64,000 nt of DNA from Scalesia atractyloides (taxonomy: Eukaryota; Streptophyta; Magnoliopsida; Asterales; Asteraceae). Of the stretch, positions 9,031 to 20,189 are shown one piece after another; position 1 is the first letter of the stretch; each line of letters begins with the position of its first letter. The notes below the pieces were generated by a model. That model was not told the DNA's origin and did not search any database. It worked only from the letters and a program-made list of their open reading frames with translations. A program made the position numbers and the translations under genes. Where the stretch lies: contig CAMTDV010000023.1 in assembly GCA_947069175.1 (NCBI GenBank), forward strand, positions 85,818,391 to 85,882,390, given 5' to 3'.

Positions 9031-11892
9031 CTAAACAACAAGACCATGTTTCAGATAGAAACTGAAAAAATAATTTTTTTAAGTATATACCAGCTTGTAT
9101 GAACAAGTTATATGATTCGGATTATTTGGTATCTCATAATTAATTTCAAGACGCATATTCAAGTGCTTGAATAGGAATGTGAATTTTGACATGAAACGGA
9201 AGCACGACATGAACCTAACACAAAATTCCAGGTTGTCTTATGTCTAAACAGGTCCATGTCAGTTTCGAATCGAATCCACAAACATGTTTAGCTAAATGGG
9301 ACGTGTTTGGTTGACCTGATGGTTCACGGATTTGCCCGTTAATTTACATAAATTAAAAAAAATGTTTTGTGGCATAACTCTAATTGATTGGGAATTTTAT
9401 GCCAGAATTTATAAGATAAATCATACTCACTTTATATTTTTTGCTATTAATTGTAAATTTAGAGTATTATTAATCCGCAAACAAAATAAATCAAATTTCC
9501 AGGTCAACGGGCCGGGTCGTGTTCAGGCCAGTATAAAAATTTCAGATAAGCGTCCCCCCCAAACCACACACACACATAGGGAGCATAGTAGATTACCAGA
9601 AGCAGAACATTCAATGTCAGAATGACGGCACCTGTTGCAAGTAGTGCAAATGCAACAGCAAAAACCTTAGACTGCAGAACGATGACGGGAAAAATTAGAA
9701 ACAAGTTGAATAGATGATAAGAACAATATCTTGTTCTGTAATTAAAAAATACAACATGTTCAACAGGAAAACAGTTACGATCTTATGTCACACATCTTTT
9801 AAGGTATCAACATACCTAATCCCAAATTCGTCAATTCCATAGGGTAAAACTGTGCCAAACAGGTGGACCTATCTAAATCGTAAAGATAGCTGAAGATTTA
9901 CGTAAACAGATTCATATTTCTCTGTTTAAAATGAATTAACAAAGTACTAAATCATATTCCCAAGTCTGGTTCTTACGATATATATAAAAAAAATCTCTAC
10001 CATAACAGGCACATAGTTGATAGTTCTATCTATCATTAACAAATAAACACAAAACATGCATGTGCGGATGCTCCAAGATCGGCAAGCATGGGTATAGGCC
10101 GTAAGGGTGTAAAGTCCTATACTCCTATATGATTAACATACACACCATCTCTTTGTTGTCAAAAGCCACAAGCCCAACGTAACCTTGTTGCCCCGTTTCA
10201 AAAATCCCATTATAAGGGCTCAAGCGCGCTTCAGGCCAAGTTCCGGCCAAAAATCGTCTGAAGAAGATCAAACAGGTCAGAAACAATTACACTAGCCCTA
10301 AACAAGACTGGAATCAACCTAAGGTAGCCCTAAGCAAACCTAAAACATGTCTAAAATTCCTAAAAATGGTATTATTTTACTATGCGCCTTGCTTAAAAAC
10401 TTTTTTTCATAAGCGCGTTGCGTCCAGCCCCAAGTCTCACCCTTTGCGCCTCGCGCCTTCAACAGCTATGGTATATCTAGCAACGGATGACTATGTATGT
10501 GAGTGTTCAACTGTTTATTTAGTAAATTTGTGGTACCTTACCATAATCGTATCCCCATTTTATGATTTCTCATATGTGTAGCATAAACAACGAGCATGTA
10601 TGATGTATGCTGGTGTCCTAGGCTAGAACTGTACATGTGTAGTTTGATTGTGGTTGATGTTACAGTCAGGGATTGTAAACAAACCAGCAGAGCCAAGCTT
10701 GCAGGTCATTTTCAAGCTCAAACTCGGCTTGGGCTGGCTCGTTTTTTGAATTCTTTTATTTACATATAAAATTACTTTTATATGTATTTATAGTTTTAAT
10801 TTTATATATAACATAATATATATTCTATTTATTTAGTTGTTTTTATCATATATACACGTATTAAAAGATTTTAGTATTTATTATAATAAATAAGAATTAC
10901 GCATTTATATAACTAACAAGAAACTTGTTTAGGCCCACGAGCCTAATCAAGCTCAGTATATGAAGCCCGAGCTCTTTGTGAGCTATTGAAATGGCTCGAA
11001 CACAAACTCTTTAACCTGGCTTGATTAGAATTTTAGTAAGCCAATCATGAGATGCTCATTGGCGGCTCGGGTCGCTTACGCTTCTAGGTACAATTCAACG
11101 CTTTTGAATCCCGGTCACCTTTCTAATGCCTCTTGTTACCGGTGTAACCGTGTAAACCAATTAGCTGGAATAAGAAGGCTAGTTTATGGTAGAAACTGTG
11201 GCTAAATTAGCATTGTGGGTGGACAATTGGATACAAATTATTACATCCATGCAACTTCTAGGACATACAATGTGATAATCTGGGCATAGGGAACATCAAT
11301 AGCAGTTACAACTCAAAATAGTTATTACCCAAACAGTAAACAACAAACTCACCTTCTCCACAGAAGCACTCCACGATAGAACAAGCCCTAGAAACACAAT
11401 AAAGAAGAAGGGCCCCCACAGATCCCAATCTCGCAACGCTTTTCCCGGATCTTCACGAAACGGATTCGGAAACACAACTAACTTCAAATTACTAACAATT
11501 CTCGCCAGATCTCGCTTCACCGTATCCCATACCGGCTCCGTCAACGTGTTCGGAGCCGATCCGAATCCGGTCATGCTCGACTGCCGTTCACCGTCGGTGT
11601 TACGGATGGAAACCACCGGCGGAGGTACGTTAACAGCAGGAGCGACGGGTGGCGGTTTTTGCAGCTGCGGCGGTGGTAGCGGAAGGTTGGACTGGATGAA
11701 CGGAGAAGAGGTGGTAGGTATGGAGGCGCGCGGCGGAGACGGTGGACGTGCGGCGGGGACGGTGGCCGGAGAGGAGTGGACGGTGAAGTTGATTAGGTTT
11801 TCGATCTCGTCGATGTCGGACTGAGAGGATTGGTTGAGACGAACGGTGTCGCGTTCGGTGTATGAATTTTTGGTGGTGGTTGTGGTATTCAC
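8770..11892 (-). CDS. YIP4/YIPF-type Golgi/TGN integral membrane protein (three exons)
   Basis: The protein belongs to the Yip1-domain family, whose plant YIP4 members work with ECHIDNA at the trans-Golgi network in secretion of cell-wall polysaccharide. CDS exons are 11892-11353, 9671-9597 and 9030-8770, giving 291 codons with correct phases and GT-AG introns. The N-terminus is hydrophilic and proline-rich, with QSSQSDIDEIENLI. EPVWDTVKRDL and KLVVFPNPFREDPGKALRDWDLWGP lead into five hydrophobic segments, at residues ~155-177, 183-205, 216-232, 238-258 and 269-291, and the protein ends LIIAID. The length fits the family (~280). The oddity is the start: the only in-frame initiator candidate before the conserved region is GTG at 11892, and no ATG lies just upstream. 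It could be a start-loss allele, an error, or have an unseen 5' exon. Confidence 0.88.
9597..9671 (-). CDS. YIP4-like gene, exon 2
   Basis: This exon has exactly 25 codons (SKVFAVAFALLATGAVILTL, then NVLLL). It is preceded by the acceptor TTCTGCAG and followed by the donor GTAATC. It forms the second membrane segment. Confidence 0.88.
10180..11100. repeat. Repeat insertions in intron 1 of the YIP4-like gene
   Basis: About 10180-10470 is rich in GCGCC/GGCGC words (CTTTGCGCCTCGCGCC). About 10665-11070 has ends made of inverted CAAGCTCAAACTCGGCTTGG-type and CCCGAGCTC/GGCTCG words around an AT-rich core, the look of a hAT-type MITE. They account for much of this 1.68-kb intron. I could not fix their ends. 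Confidence 0.45.
11353..11892 (-). CDS. YIP4-like gene, exon 1
   Basis: This exon holds 180 codons: the proline-rich cytosolic N-terminus and the first membrane segment, ending SWSASVEK. It is followed on the minus strand by the donor GTGAGT (GT at 11352-11351). The first codon is taken as the GTG at 11892. Confidence 0.85.
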
Positions 11893-12390
11893 AGGAATAT
11901 TCCGGTAGCGGTTGTGGAGATTGGGGGAATATTCCGGTGTTGGTTGTGGAGGATGGTGGCGGTCGGTGGGGGAGGATTTTGGGTAAGAGATGTGACCGGA
12001 TGTATCGGGATAGTGTGGACTCCTTTTACTTGTAACTCTAAAAGATTTTATTGTTTATTTAATTTATTTATTTAGGAATTTTAAGATTTTTTTTAATTTT
12101 ACTTCTTTATTATTTAGAAATAAAACGTTGAACTAAAGGAATCTTGATGTCGGTTAATAGATAATCAAACCATAACTGATCGGTTATGGTAATTTTGGTT
12201 AATTGGTTTTGATGGTTATAATGAGTTAATTATGGATGGTTAACCTTAAATTTAGGCCTAGCTAAAATAGCTCATTTTTTAATATGAAATAAATTGTTAA
12301 TACGTATTTCTATATATTATTATTTGCAAACTATAAATTAGCAACATATTGTTGCTTTATGTGGTTATAATATATGCAATGAGAGTTTTT
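11893..12390. other. Upstream region of the YIP4-like gene
   Basis: The first ~110 bases on the minus strand are CA/CC-rich, like a 5' UTR, and contain no ATG in any frame. Beyond about 12130 there is a GGTTATGGT/GGTTAAT-rich repeat remnant. No further gene is seen. Confidence 0.4.
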
Positions 12391-14288
12391 CACTTTTAAC
12401 CCCAAATGTTTTTATCTTTTGCATTTTAACCTTTTGACTTTTTTAGTTTTAACCCAAAGCTTTTCAACTTTTGCTATATAACACCAACACCTCTTTTTTC
12501 CAACTTTGATCTCCCATACTTTTCATCTTTCACAAGTTTTTCGTTTTACATTTCGTTTTAAATTTTGGGAGTCAACACGCTACAACGTGCAGTGTGTGTT
12601 TCAACATTTTTGGTCTGTTTTTTACATTTGACAGCCCAGTCGCAATGGGTCTATTTTTCTCAGTATGACAAGTTCGTTGCAACGCGCAGATCCTAGATCG
12701 ACTTAGTTGTTCTTTTCTACGTTTTACGTTTCTGTCTAATTTCTTCGCATTAACACGCTGCAACGGGTGTGCGTGGTTCAACGATTTTACATATGCTTTT
12801 CGTTCGGTGTTATTTTTTACTTTTTTATTTATTTTATTTTTACAAGCTCTCTTGATGTTGGTGGTCACTGGCAGTGGTTGGCATTAACACTACTTGACAC
12901 AATTTTACGAACGTATTTAATCTATTAAGTTTTTTACTAATAATTTGTTCGAGTTTATTGTTATACCTTCTTTACTTAAGAAAAAATAAATTTTCACGTG
13001 TATATTTTTATGTACGTGTCTGTATAAATTCGAGTTGTTCTACGTGTCGACATAAACTTTTTTCTAGAAACGAGTTAAGGTCAAATATAATACGTTTTTG
13101 TTTAAAAAAACATTTTTACATGCATATTTTAATGTACGTTTTGGTATAAATTTGAGTTGTTGTATGTTTCGACGAAACTTTTTGGGAAATGAGTCAGGTT
13201 ATTGTTTGTAAAATTTGTTTCAAACCGAGTGGAGTCAAATTGTGGTTTCTTTTTTCCTTTTTTTCAAAAGTTCTAATTAATCTCTTTTGATTATACATGT
13301 TAGCTTTTCCGTTACACCCATTATGTATTCTATGAATGACTCAGGTCGTATTTAATACGTTATGATTGTGCGGTATAAATCTTATTTACTGTATGTTTTA
13401 AACTTTTACTTCAATCGCAATGCTTATATAGATTATATTGAGTTCAACCAGACACGTCGAAACGCGTGTTTTTGTGTGGTTAACGCATCACATAATAAAC
13501 ATCTGGACTAATCCATTCAATATTTACAATGTACCGGCGTCGAACGCGCACGAATCTTATTGATAGTTAATATTAAAGAACATCACATAAGTTCCCATAG
13601 CTAGAGTCAACTCTAGCTACAGTGGGGTTTTTTTTTGTCTTTTTTTGGGTTTTGGTTATTTTGTGTATCTCAATTCTTTAATTTTTAATATTGGTAATTA
13701 CATCCTTAAGCTTTATAAAAACTTTGTTAAATTTCATTTTAACTTCTCGAGTTTTATGTGCTATTTATGTATGTGGGTTAAATATAAATGTATGTATTTT
13801 TCATACTTTTTTGGTATAGCTTTGGTTGGTTTACGTTTTGATATTAATGTTTTTCGAAAACGAGCCGAATATAATATAACACGTTTTCACTAGCAAGTAT
13901 AAATTTGAGTTATTTTACGTTTCGACGACACCGCAACGCATGGTACCATTCTAGAACTTAAAAAAAATTATTTACGTGCTTTTTTTTTAGTTCATTTCGG
14001 TTTAAATCCATGTTGTTTTACATTTCGACGTAAATTTTTCTCAAAAGTGAGTCAGGTCAAATAAGACGTTTCGATATAAATCCAACTTGGTTTACGTTTT
14101 GACTTCTTGGTAATGAATTAGGTCAAATATAATACGTCTTCATGCTTATTTTTATTTGTGTTTTTCGTTGGTCTGCGTTTTGACATAAATATTGTTAGGA
14201 AACGAGTCGAGTCAAATATTTGACCGAATAAATTCGAGTTACTTTAAGTTTTGACGCAACCGCAATGAGCGTCGGTTCACAATGCTAG
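12390..14288 (+). mobile_element. Helitron-like non-autonomous sequence (3' end at CTAG)
   Basis: The stretch is AT-rich with recurrent words such as CGCAACGCG, TTTACGTTTCGACG and GGTCAAATATAATACG. It ends with a small stem-loop (AACCG...CGGTT) nine bases before CTAG|T at 14285-14289, the form of a helitron 3' terminus. An older similar end may be at about 13925-13955. The 5' end (TC) was not located, so the start given is approximate. No Rep/helicase coding is present. Confidence 0.4.
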
Positions 14289-14439
14289 TTAGTATATTAA
14301 ATAGTATTAAAAATACATATAATATATATTATTAATACCGAATATTCAAACAACATGATATGATATATTCATATAAATTCAAATAAACATTCAACCAAAG
14401 TGATATGAAATAACCCCTAAATACTAAAAGTGTTCAACC

Positions 14440-14670
14440 AATATTAAAAAATGGTGAAAAGTCCTAAATACGACTAAGATTTGCTACGTATTGGTTTGGT
14501 TCGGTTATGGTGGGTATGGAAGTATTGATAACCATAACTGACCCGCTACTTTCGGTTTTCAAAAAAATATTAACCGACCCATCGGTTTTTTATTTGGTTC
14601 GGTTTTTCGGTTGGTTTTATTGGTTAATTTGGTTATGGGTCGTATTTTGGTTTTTTGCACACCCCTAAAA
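14440..14670. repeat. TCGGTT-rich MITE remnant ending TGCACACCCCTA
   Basis: The sequence is dense in GGTTCGGTT, CGGTTTTTC and GGTTATGG words and ends TTTTTTGCACACCCCTA. That terminus is typical of a widespread plant hAT-like MITE group. The left end is not clear. Confidence 0.4.
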
Positions 14671-15299
14671 GGAACTCAAGCGTAGCTCTATGGCTTTTCT
14701 TATGGAATGTTGTGGGTTGGAGTTTTGTCTTGGGCAATATACTTAGGGTTGAGTCAGAGGGCATTCTTAGTTGTGGGTTTCTTTCTAGGCAGGTAAGCCA
14801 TCGCACCAAATACTCTTTTTGAACGAAAGAGCCTTTGTTGTTCAAAAAAGAAACCGTTAGAAACGGACTAAACCATTTAAATGGAGTTACATCAGCTAGT
14901 TTGACTAGGTTTGGAGTAATATGATCTGGTTTAGGCCATGTGTAATGGGCATTATAGGGACGTGAAAGAGTTTGGTAATCCCCCCACACCATCCCTCATG
15001 GCCATTATAGGGACATGTAAAGGGATGGACATTTCTAGAATAATGCCAAATAAGGAGGAAAAACATAGAAAGTAATGAATAAAAGGGCATTAAGGGACCT
15101 TAACTATTATATAGAGCGTTATGATGCTGACGTGATGAAAAATGTCCCTTGAAGGCATTAACAATTACGAATGATCTAACAGTTTGAAAAATTAATTTTC
15201 AAGGTTTCGTTTACGGTAACAGTTTGGAATTGATGTAGATATTAAAAAATAATAAGTTTTCTTTCTATTTAATTTAAAGATATTTGTTCTTCACTTAAT
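14671..15299. other. Non-coding region with MITE-like remnants
   Basis: The words CATTATAGGGACATG and ATTATAGGGACGTG repeat around 14950-15010, suggesting a decayed element. I find no gene: the open frames on the minus strand show no recognisable protein. Confidence 0.35.
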
Positions 15300-15311
15300 A
15301 GAAATCCAATA
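15300..15311. repeat. SINE target-site duplication, left
   Basis: AGAAATCCAATA, identical to 15543-15554. Confidence 0.85.
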
Positions 15312-15542
15312 GCCAATGATACCCAGTCCATTGGTTTGGGTGGAGGTGGTAAGGTTTACCCACCTTGTGGTTTTCTGACGGTTGTCACATTGTTCGACTC
15401 CAAGCGACACAATTACTGCACATAGTGGTTGTGGAATTCGTGGTGTTTCAATGCCTAGCGCCTGCCCATGGATTGAACGTGACTTGTGTGAGTAGCAGTT
15501 TGGTCATTGTATCAGCTGCGCTAGCTGTTAAAAAAAAGAAAC
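15312..15542 (+). mobile_element. tRNA-derived SINE with 12-bp target-site duplication
   Basis: The 231-bp segment is flanked by perfect AGAAATCCAATA repeats (15300-15311 and 15543-15554). It ends in an A-rich tail (GTTAAAAAAAAGAAAC). A B-box-like GTTCGACTCC lies at 15392-15401, and an A-box-like TGGTTTGGGTGG about 60 bases upstream. Together these are the marks of a pol III SINE inserted by target-primed reverse transcription. The family is not identified. Confidence 0.75.
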
Positions 15543-15554
15543 AGAAATCCAATA
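15543..15554. repeat. SINE target-site duplication, right
   Basis: AGAAATCCAATA, identical to 15300-15311, directly after the A-rich tail. Confidence 0.85.
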
Positions 15555-16202
15555 ATTGTATTTTCAGTTATAATACACCTACACCCAACCGATTAATTTT
15601 TTTTCAAAAGAGTAGAGCTGTATAAACAATTTATCAAAATAGGTGAATTTAAAATTTTATATATACCACTCTTAAGCCATGGTGTTGTGGAGCTGGGACC
15701 GCAAAACCGTGCTACCAACGTTGCGAGGCAGGAGAACAACGACCAAAACCAGAAAATGATGTAAAACAAAAGCATGGATTTTTAACACCAAGTAACATAG
15801 ACAAAGTTTAAATTATACGAATACCTATTAGAAAGTCGAGTGGGGACGAGATGTGATCAGTAAACACCGTGCAAAACAACCAAATACGTTATAAACGTAA
15901 AACAAAATTTAATAAAAAAATTAAACACTTTAAAGTTTATTATGCAAAACAAAAAATATAAAACCCAAAAAAAATCACAAAAGATAAAAAGATACTATCT
16001 TAGATGTTTGAACTAATATATACAAAGAAAGGTACTATTCCTTAAATGTTTTGAACTAATATATACAGAGAATTATTGATGAAGGGCATGAATAGTACAT
16101 GTTTCTTTATATTTTAATAATTTCTTATCTTTTAAATCATATTTCCTTAGATGATATTTTCTTTATGTTTTATTTAGTATTTTTTTTAATAACTTGTATT
16201 AT

Positions 16203-16803
16203 TAACTTTTTCTAAAAACATAAGTACATGGTTTTGCTTAATTTTTTGACACTTTAGTATAAGTTTTGTTAAAAAACGAATTTGTATTCAAATAGGGCAT
16301 TTATTTGGTATTGTAAAAGGTATGTTGATGAACTGAACCGATTATCATGGTTTGGCATTCTAAACAACAAACTTCATTTTAAGATAATGGTTGTTTTACA
16401 TTATCATTTGATTTGTTTTGCAGCAACGCGTGACTCCAACAAACCTTTGTGATGCTGGATAAGCTATGTTGGTTTGGTTCGGTTTTGACTTTGTGTTGGC
16501 TTCCTTAACTTTTTCTAAAAACCTGAATACATAGTTTTGCTTAATTTTTTCTTGACATTTTAGTAATTTTTGTTAAAAACAAATTTGTATTCAAAATAGG
16601 GTATTTATTTGGTATTATAAAAGGTATGTTGATGAACTTAACTGATTATGATGGTTTTGCTTTCTAAACAACAACCTTCATTTTATAAAAACGTTTGTTT
16701 TACATAATCTTTTGATCTGTTTCGCCGCAACGCGCGATTCCAATAAACCTTTGTGTTGGCTGGACAAGTTATGTTGGTTTGGTTAAGTTTTGGCATATGT
16801 TGG
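16203..16803. repeat. Tandem duplication of a ~300-bp unit
   Basis: 16203-16504 and 16505-16803 align throughout. Both begin TTAACTTTTTCTAAAAAC, share GGTATGTTGATGAACT and CGCAACGCG, and end near TATGTTGGTTTGGTT. Divergence is roughly 10-15% by eye. The internal CGCAACGCG word recalls the helitron-like sequence at 12.4-14.3 kb. Confidence 0.7.
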
Positions 16804-17500
16804 CTTTCTTGGCGTTCGTTTAATTGTTTGGTTCAACCTTGGTTTTGTGTTGGCAACCTAAGTTAAAGGGTTTTGGTGCAGCCATATCTTTCTTTGGTTG
16901 CCTTGGCTTTGGCTCATATGGTTGGCTGACTTGTAAACTGTGCACAATGGTTTTGGTTGCAGATTTGTGTTGTAAGTTTGTCTTGTAGGTTGCTTGGTTT
17001 TATTTATTTTGCGTCGCGTGTGTTGTATACGTGTCCTACACCCTTTTATTCTTCTTTACCACGTTGTTTAATAGTTGATTCTGATTTTTTTACATTTATG
17101 CTCTTGGTTTGCTGTTCTGATTCTCATTTATATAAGTTTTTTCTGCAGTTGGTTCTTAATGGTTTTAGATGTGCTTGTCCCTAAGTGGGTTTGGTTCAGC
17201 CTTAACTTTGTCTTGGCTGTGTTGGATTTATTTTAGCCTTGGTTGCCTTAGATTTGTTTTAGCCTTGACTGTGTTGGCTTTAGTTCATCCTGGCTTTGTA
17301 TTGGCGCATTTGGATTTGGTTCAACCTTGCCTTTGTTTTGGTTGTGTTCGCTTTGGTTTAATTAGGCTTGGCTTTGTCCAGGCTGCGTTGGCTTTGGTTC
17401 AGCCTTGACTTTGTATTGGCTGCTTTTGGTTTGGTTCGGCCTTGGCTTTGTCTTGGTTTACTTGTATTTGGTTCAGCTTTAGTTTAGCCTTAGCTTTGTA
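16790..17500. repeat. Degenerate TTGGCTTTGGTTCAGCC minisatellite
   Basis: Units of about 30 bases built from GGTTCAGCCTTG and CTTTGTNTTGGCTGCGTTGG repeat imperfectly, most clearly at 17180-17480. The open frames through it are low-complexity Leu/Val/Phe strings with no protein match that I recognise. Confidence 0.6.
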
Positions 17501-20002
17501 TTCAGCTTGCTACCCGTGTTACATGCGTTTGATGCGATGTCTTGGCTTTGGCTCATATGTTGTTAGGAGATTCATTTTGGATAGTTTTTGATATGTTGGT
17601 GGCATGCTTGGTTTATGCATATGACTGTTTGTGTTGTTTGTACTTTGTTGGGTTGTAATCCGACTATGTTATGTAATCCATTCTGTACGTATATAGTGTG
17701 TTTCTGTTTATTTGGTTGCTTTATTTGGGCTGCGCTTTTTAAGAGGGACCGAACATGGGTTGTTAGGCTTTGTATTAACCCGCACCTTGAACATGTGAAA
17801 AGTTACACGTGCAAAGGTTGTGATGGATAAAATCTTAGTTGACTAAACTAGGATGGCTAGTATAAGCAACATGTTTATGTAAAATTGTCTGAGCCTAAAT
17901 TATTAGCACTATATTATATTATTTTTATTACTACTAGTTAACTATATTTCTTTTGTGGTATTCCGATTTTGGGGAAATGACAATTTACAACAAAGTAGCT
18001 CAATGCGTAACGTGTTATGTATGAACTTAGGTTTATTAAATAACGTTAGTATATTTACATTATTGCGTATTAATGTATTTAGAAGCTAAATTAAATTCTA
18101 ACTTATAAATCGATTCGTAGGTACAAAATGAGGAACTCAAGCGAGGAGCGTAATGTTTCGAACAATTTGGACGTTTACTAGAACACGTGGTTGAGTCTGA
18201 CCACATTATCAATGAAAAATTGGGCTAACCGACTGAATGAGCAACACAAATACTTGAGAAGCAAGTTGAAGTCCAACTCGAAATTAACGCGCTTTCTACG
18301 CGTTATGCTGACCCTAACAACGTTCGCATGTGTTAGCGTTTTAGGTTGTTGTACCCTTTAGTAATAGTTGATTGTAATCTTGATGTAATTATTAATGATT
18401 GTCAACGATATGCTAATATGTTATCTAGTTATTCATCATAAGCAAATCTAACATGAGCTTTGGATTGCATTCGATGAAAGTTATGCATTTAGTCACTTGT
18501 GACCCTTTGATCTTCTTTTGAAATATATACAAATGTTTATGTAATTAATAAGTTTTTCTTTTGAGGAACTTTGTGTATATATATAATACATTATAAAAAA
18601 TAAAAAATATTAATAATATGTTAAAAAATTAGAAACATGTGTATATGTAAAATGCAAATATACCCATGATTTACGAGATTGCGACTAAAATCATAACTTG
18701 TGGTAAGTACGTGGTGCAGTCTGTTGTGGGAGAAGAATTGCTAACCCTTGAATGGAAAATCTTACCAAAGTTAAAGTTGATGACATTGAATTTAATCATG
18801 GTTTACAGTTTGCAATTAGTTATAGGTTAGCTCTCTCATAGGCTTTGGTGGTCCACTTTTACACTTTGAGTTCCAAAAAATGGTTGTAGTTATTAGGGTT
18901 TCAAAATGATAATCTCAACTCTCACTCTTCACGAACTCGCTCATTCATCTCTCTAGAAAATCTTTGTGATATCTAGCTTTCATCTAGGTTAGTCATTATA
19001 TCATTTTAAGAATAGTTTGGTGCGAAGCACTACATATCTTGTTTGTGATATGGGTTAGGAAAATCGCAAAGCTTTAAATATCAACATAGTAAATCTTTTA
19101 ATAAATCGCAAATTTCTTTAAAAGTCACTTTTATATGGGAAAACTTTATAAAAATTCCAACACTTTTATATAAAAAAAAATCTTGCTTAACTACTAATCA
19201 CACAACACACACAACACACACTATTGTGACTCACCATGGACACTTGGTACTCTACCCCCTATTGTGTTCACAATTTTACATCAATGTTATCAAGACAGAC
19301 CAGTGACCGCGACCCTATGCGATCCGATTTGTGGTGTTGGAGTCATTCAATAGTTAGCCAGATGGTCATACAGAGATTTGGTGATATTTAGCGCTCAGGC
19401 CGACGGGGTAATCAGAAATTCAGTGATATTTGAAGTCCTAAATCGAAGTTGTCCTAAATCAAAGCTGCCCTAAATCGAAGCCCCCAATCCGAACAATATG
19501 GCCTCTACGGTTGTATAACTTGCGTATTTAGACCTCATCGTCAATCGGATCTGAAAGAAACAGAGAGCGGGGATCATCGGAGTGTAAGACGTTAAGTGGA
19601 TAAATAACCATGTTAGTTATCATAATTATAGTTATCTATAATACCTTGATAATGCATTTCTTTGGGGTAGTATAGGTATTTCAAGGCTTTTTTAAGATGT
19701 TTACTAAAAGGTTTTATGCATTTGATCGCTCATTGCAATCTCATTGCAGCACTCTCTTCCCTGATCACCTATCCATCGATCACAATGTCCGTTCAATTGG
19801 GTAAACCTTCAATGACATCGTTAGTCGTCCCTCATTCAGTGAACTTTCCGGTTATGCTCCTCTTCAAAGATATTCAATACACAACATACATACGCTCTAA
19901 GTTTAAGACACTTTAATCTAGGGTACTTAACCCGCTATATAAATCCATCGATTAACCATCATCATTTCCCCTCACTAGGAAAAGCTTCACCATCGTGTTT
20001 TT
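17501..20002. other. Intergenic region, no gene supported
   Basis: The region is mostly AT-rich. A short coding-like stretch on + (about 18126-18330, MRNSSEERNVSNNLDVY then a stop) resembles a decayed ORF, but I cannot assign it. CA-rich runs lie near 19198-19225. From about 19700 the sequence is the flank into which copia element 2 inserted. Confidence 0.4.
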
Positions 20003-20176
20003 CTTAGCCGAAGAATATTTACAGTAGAATATTATTTTAGGAATAGATCATGATCTCTTATTTGTTGTGCATATTTTTGTATATCGTTTCCTTATTAACT
20101 GATTGTATTTTCCCTATATAAAGGGTATTGTAAATCAATAAAGATCATCAAGAATTCTAAACCATAAACGTTTTTA
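20003..20176 (+). repeat. Copia 2, 5' LTR
   Basis: It starts TCTTAGCCGAAGAATATT and ends just before the primer site. It contains a TATA box (TATATAAAG, 20115-20123) and a polyadenylation-like AATAAA (20137-20142). Confidence 0.88.
20115..20123 (+). promoter_or_regulatory. TATA box in the copia 2 5' LTR
   Basis: CTATATAAAGGG is a canonical plant TATA element, inside the short LTR and on the element's sense strand. An AATAAA follows about 15 bases later, giving the usual compact LTR promoter/terminator layout. Confidence 0.65.
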
Positions 20177-20188
20177 TGGTACCAGAGC
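20177..20188 (+). other. Primer-binding site of copia 2
   Basis: TGGTACCAGAGC directly follows the LTR. It differs at one base from the plant initiator-Met primer site TGGTATCAGAGC. Confidence 0.8.
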
Positions 20189-20189
20189 T

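Noticed and set aside
11546..11824. 92-codon plus-strand frame
   Set aside because: It is the antisense shadow of YIP4-like exon 1.
16957..17830. Membrane-protein-like frames (Leu/Val/Phe-rich)
   Set aside because: The composition follows from the GT-rich minisatellite. There are no conserved motifs, and neighbouring frames are equally open.
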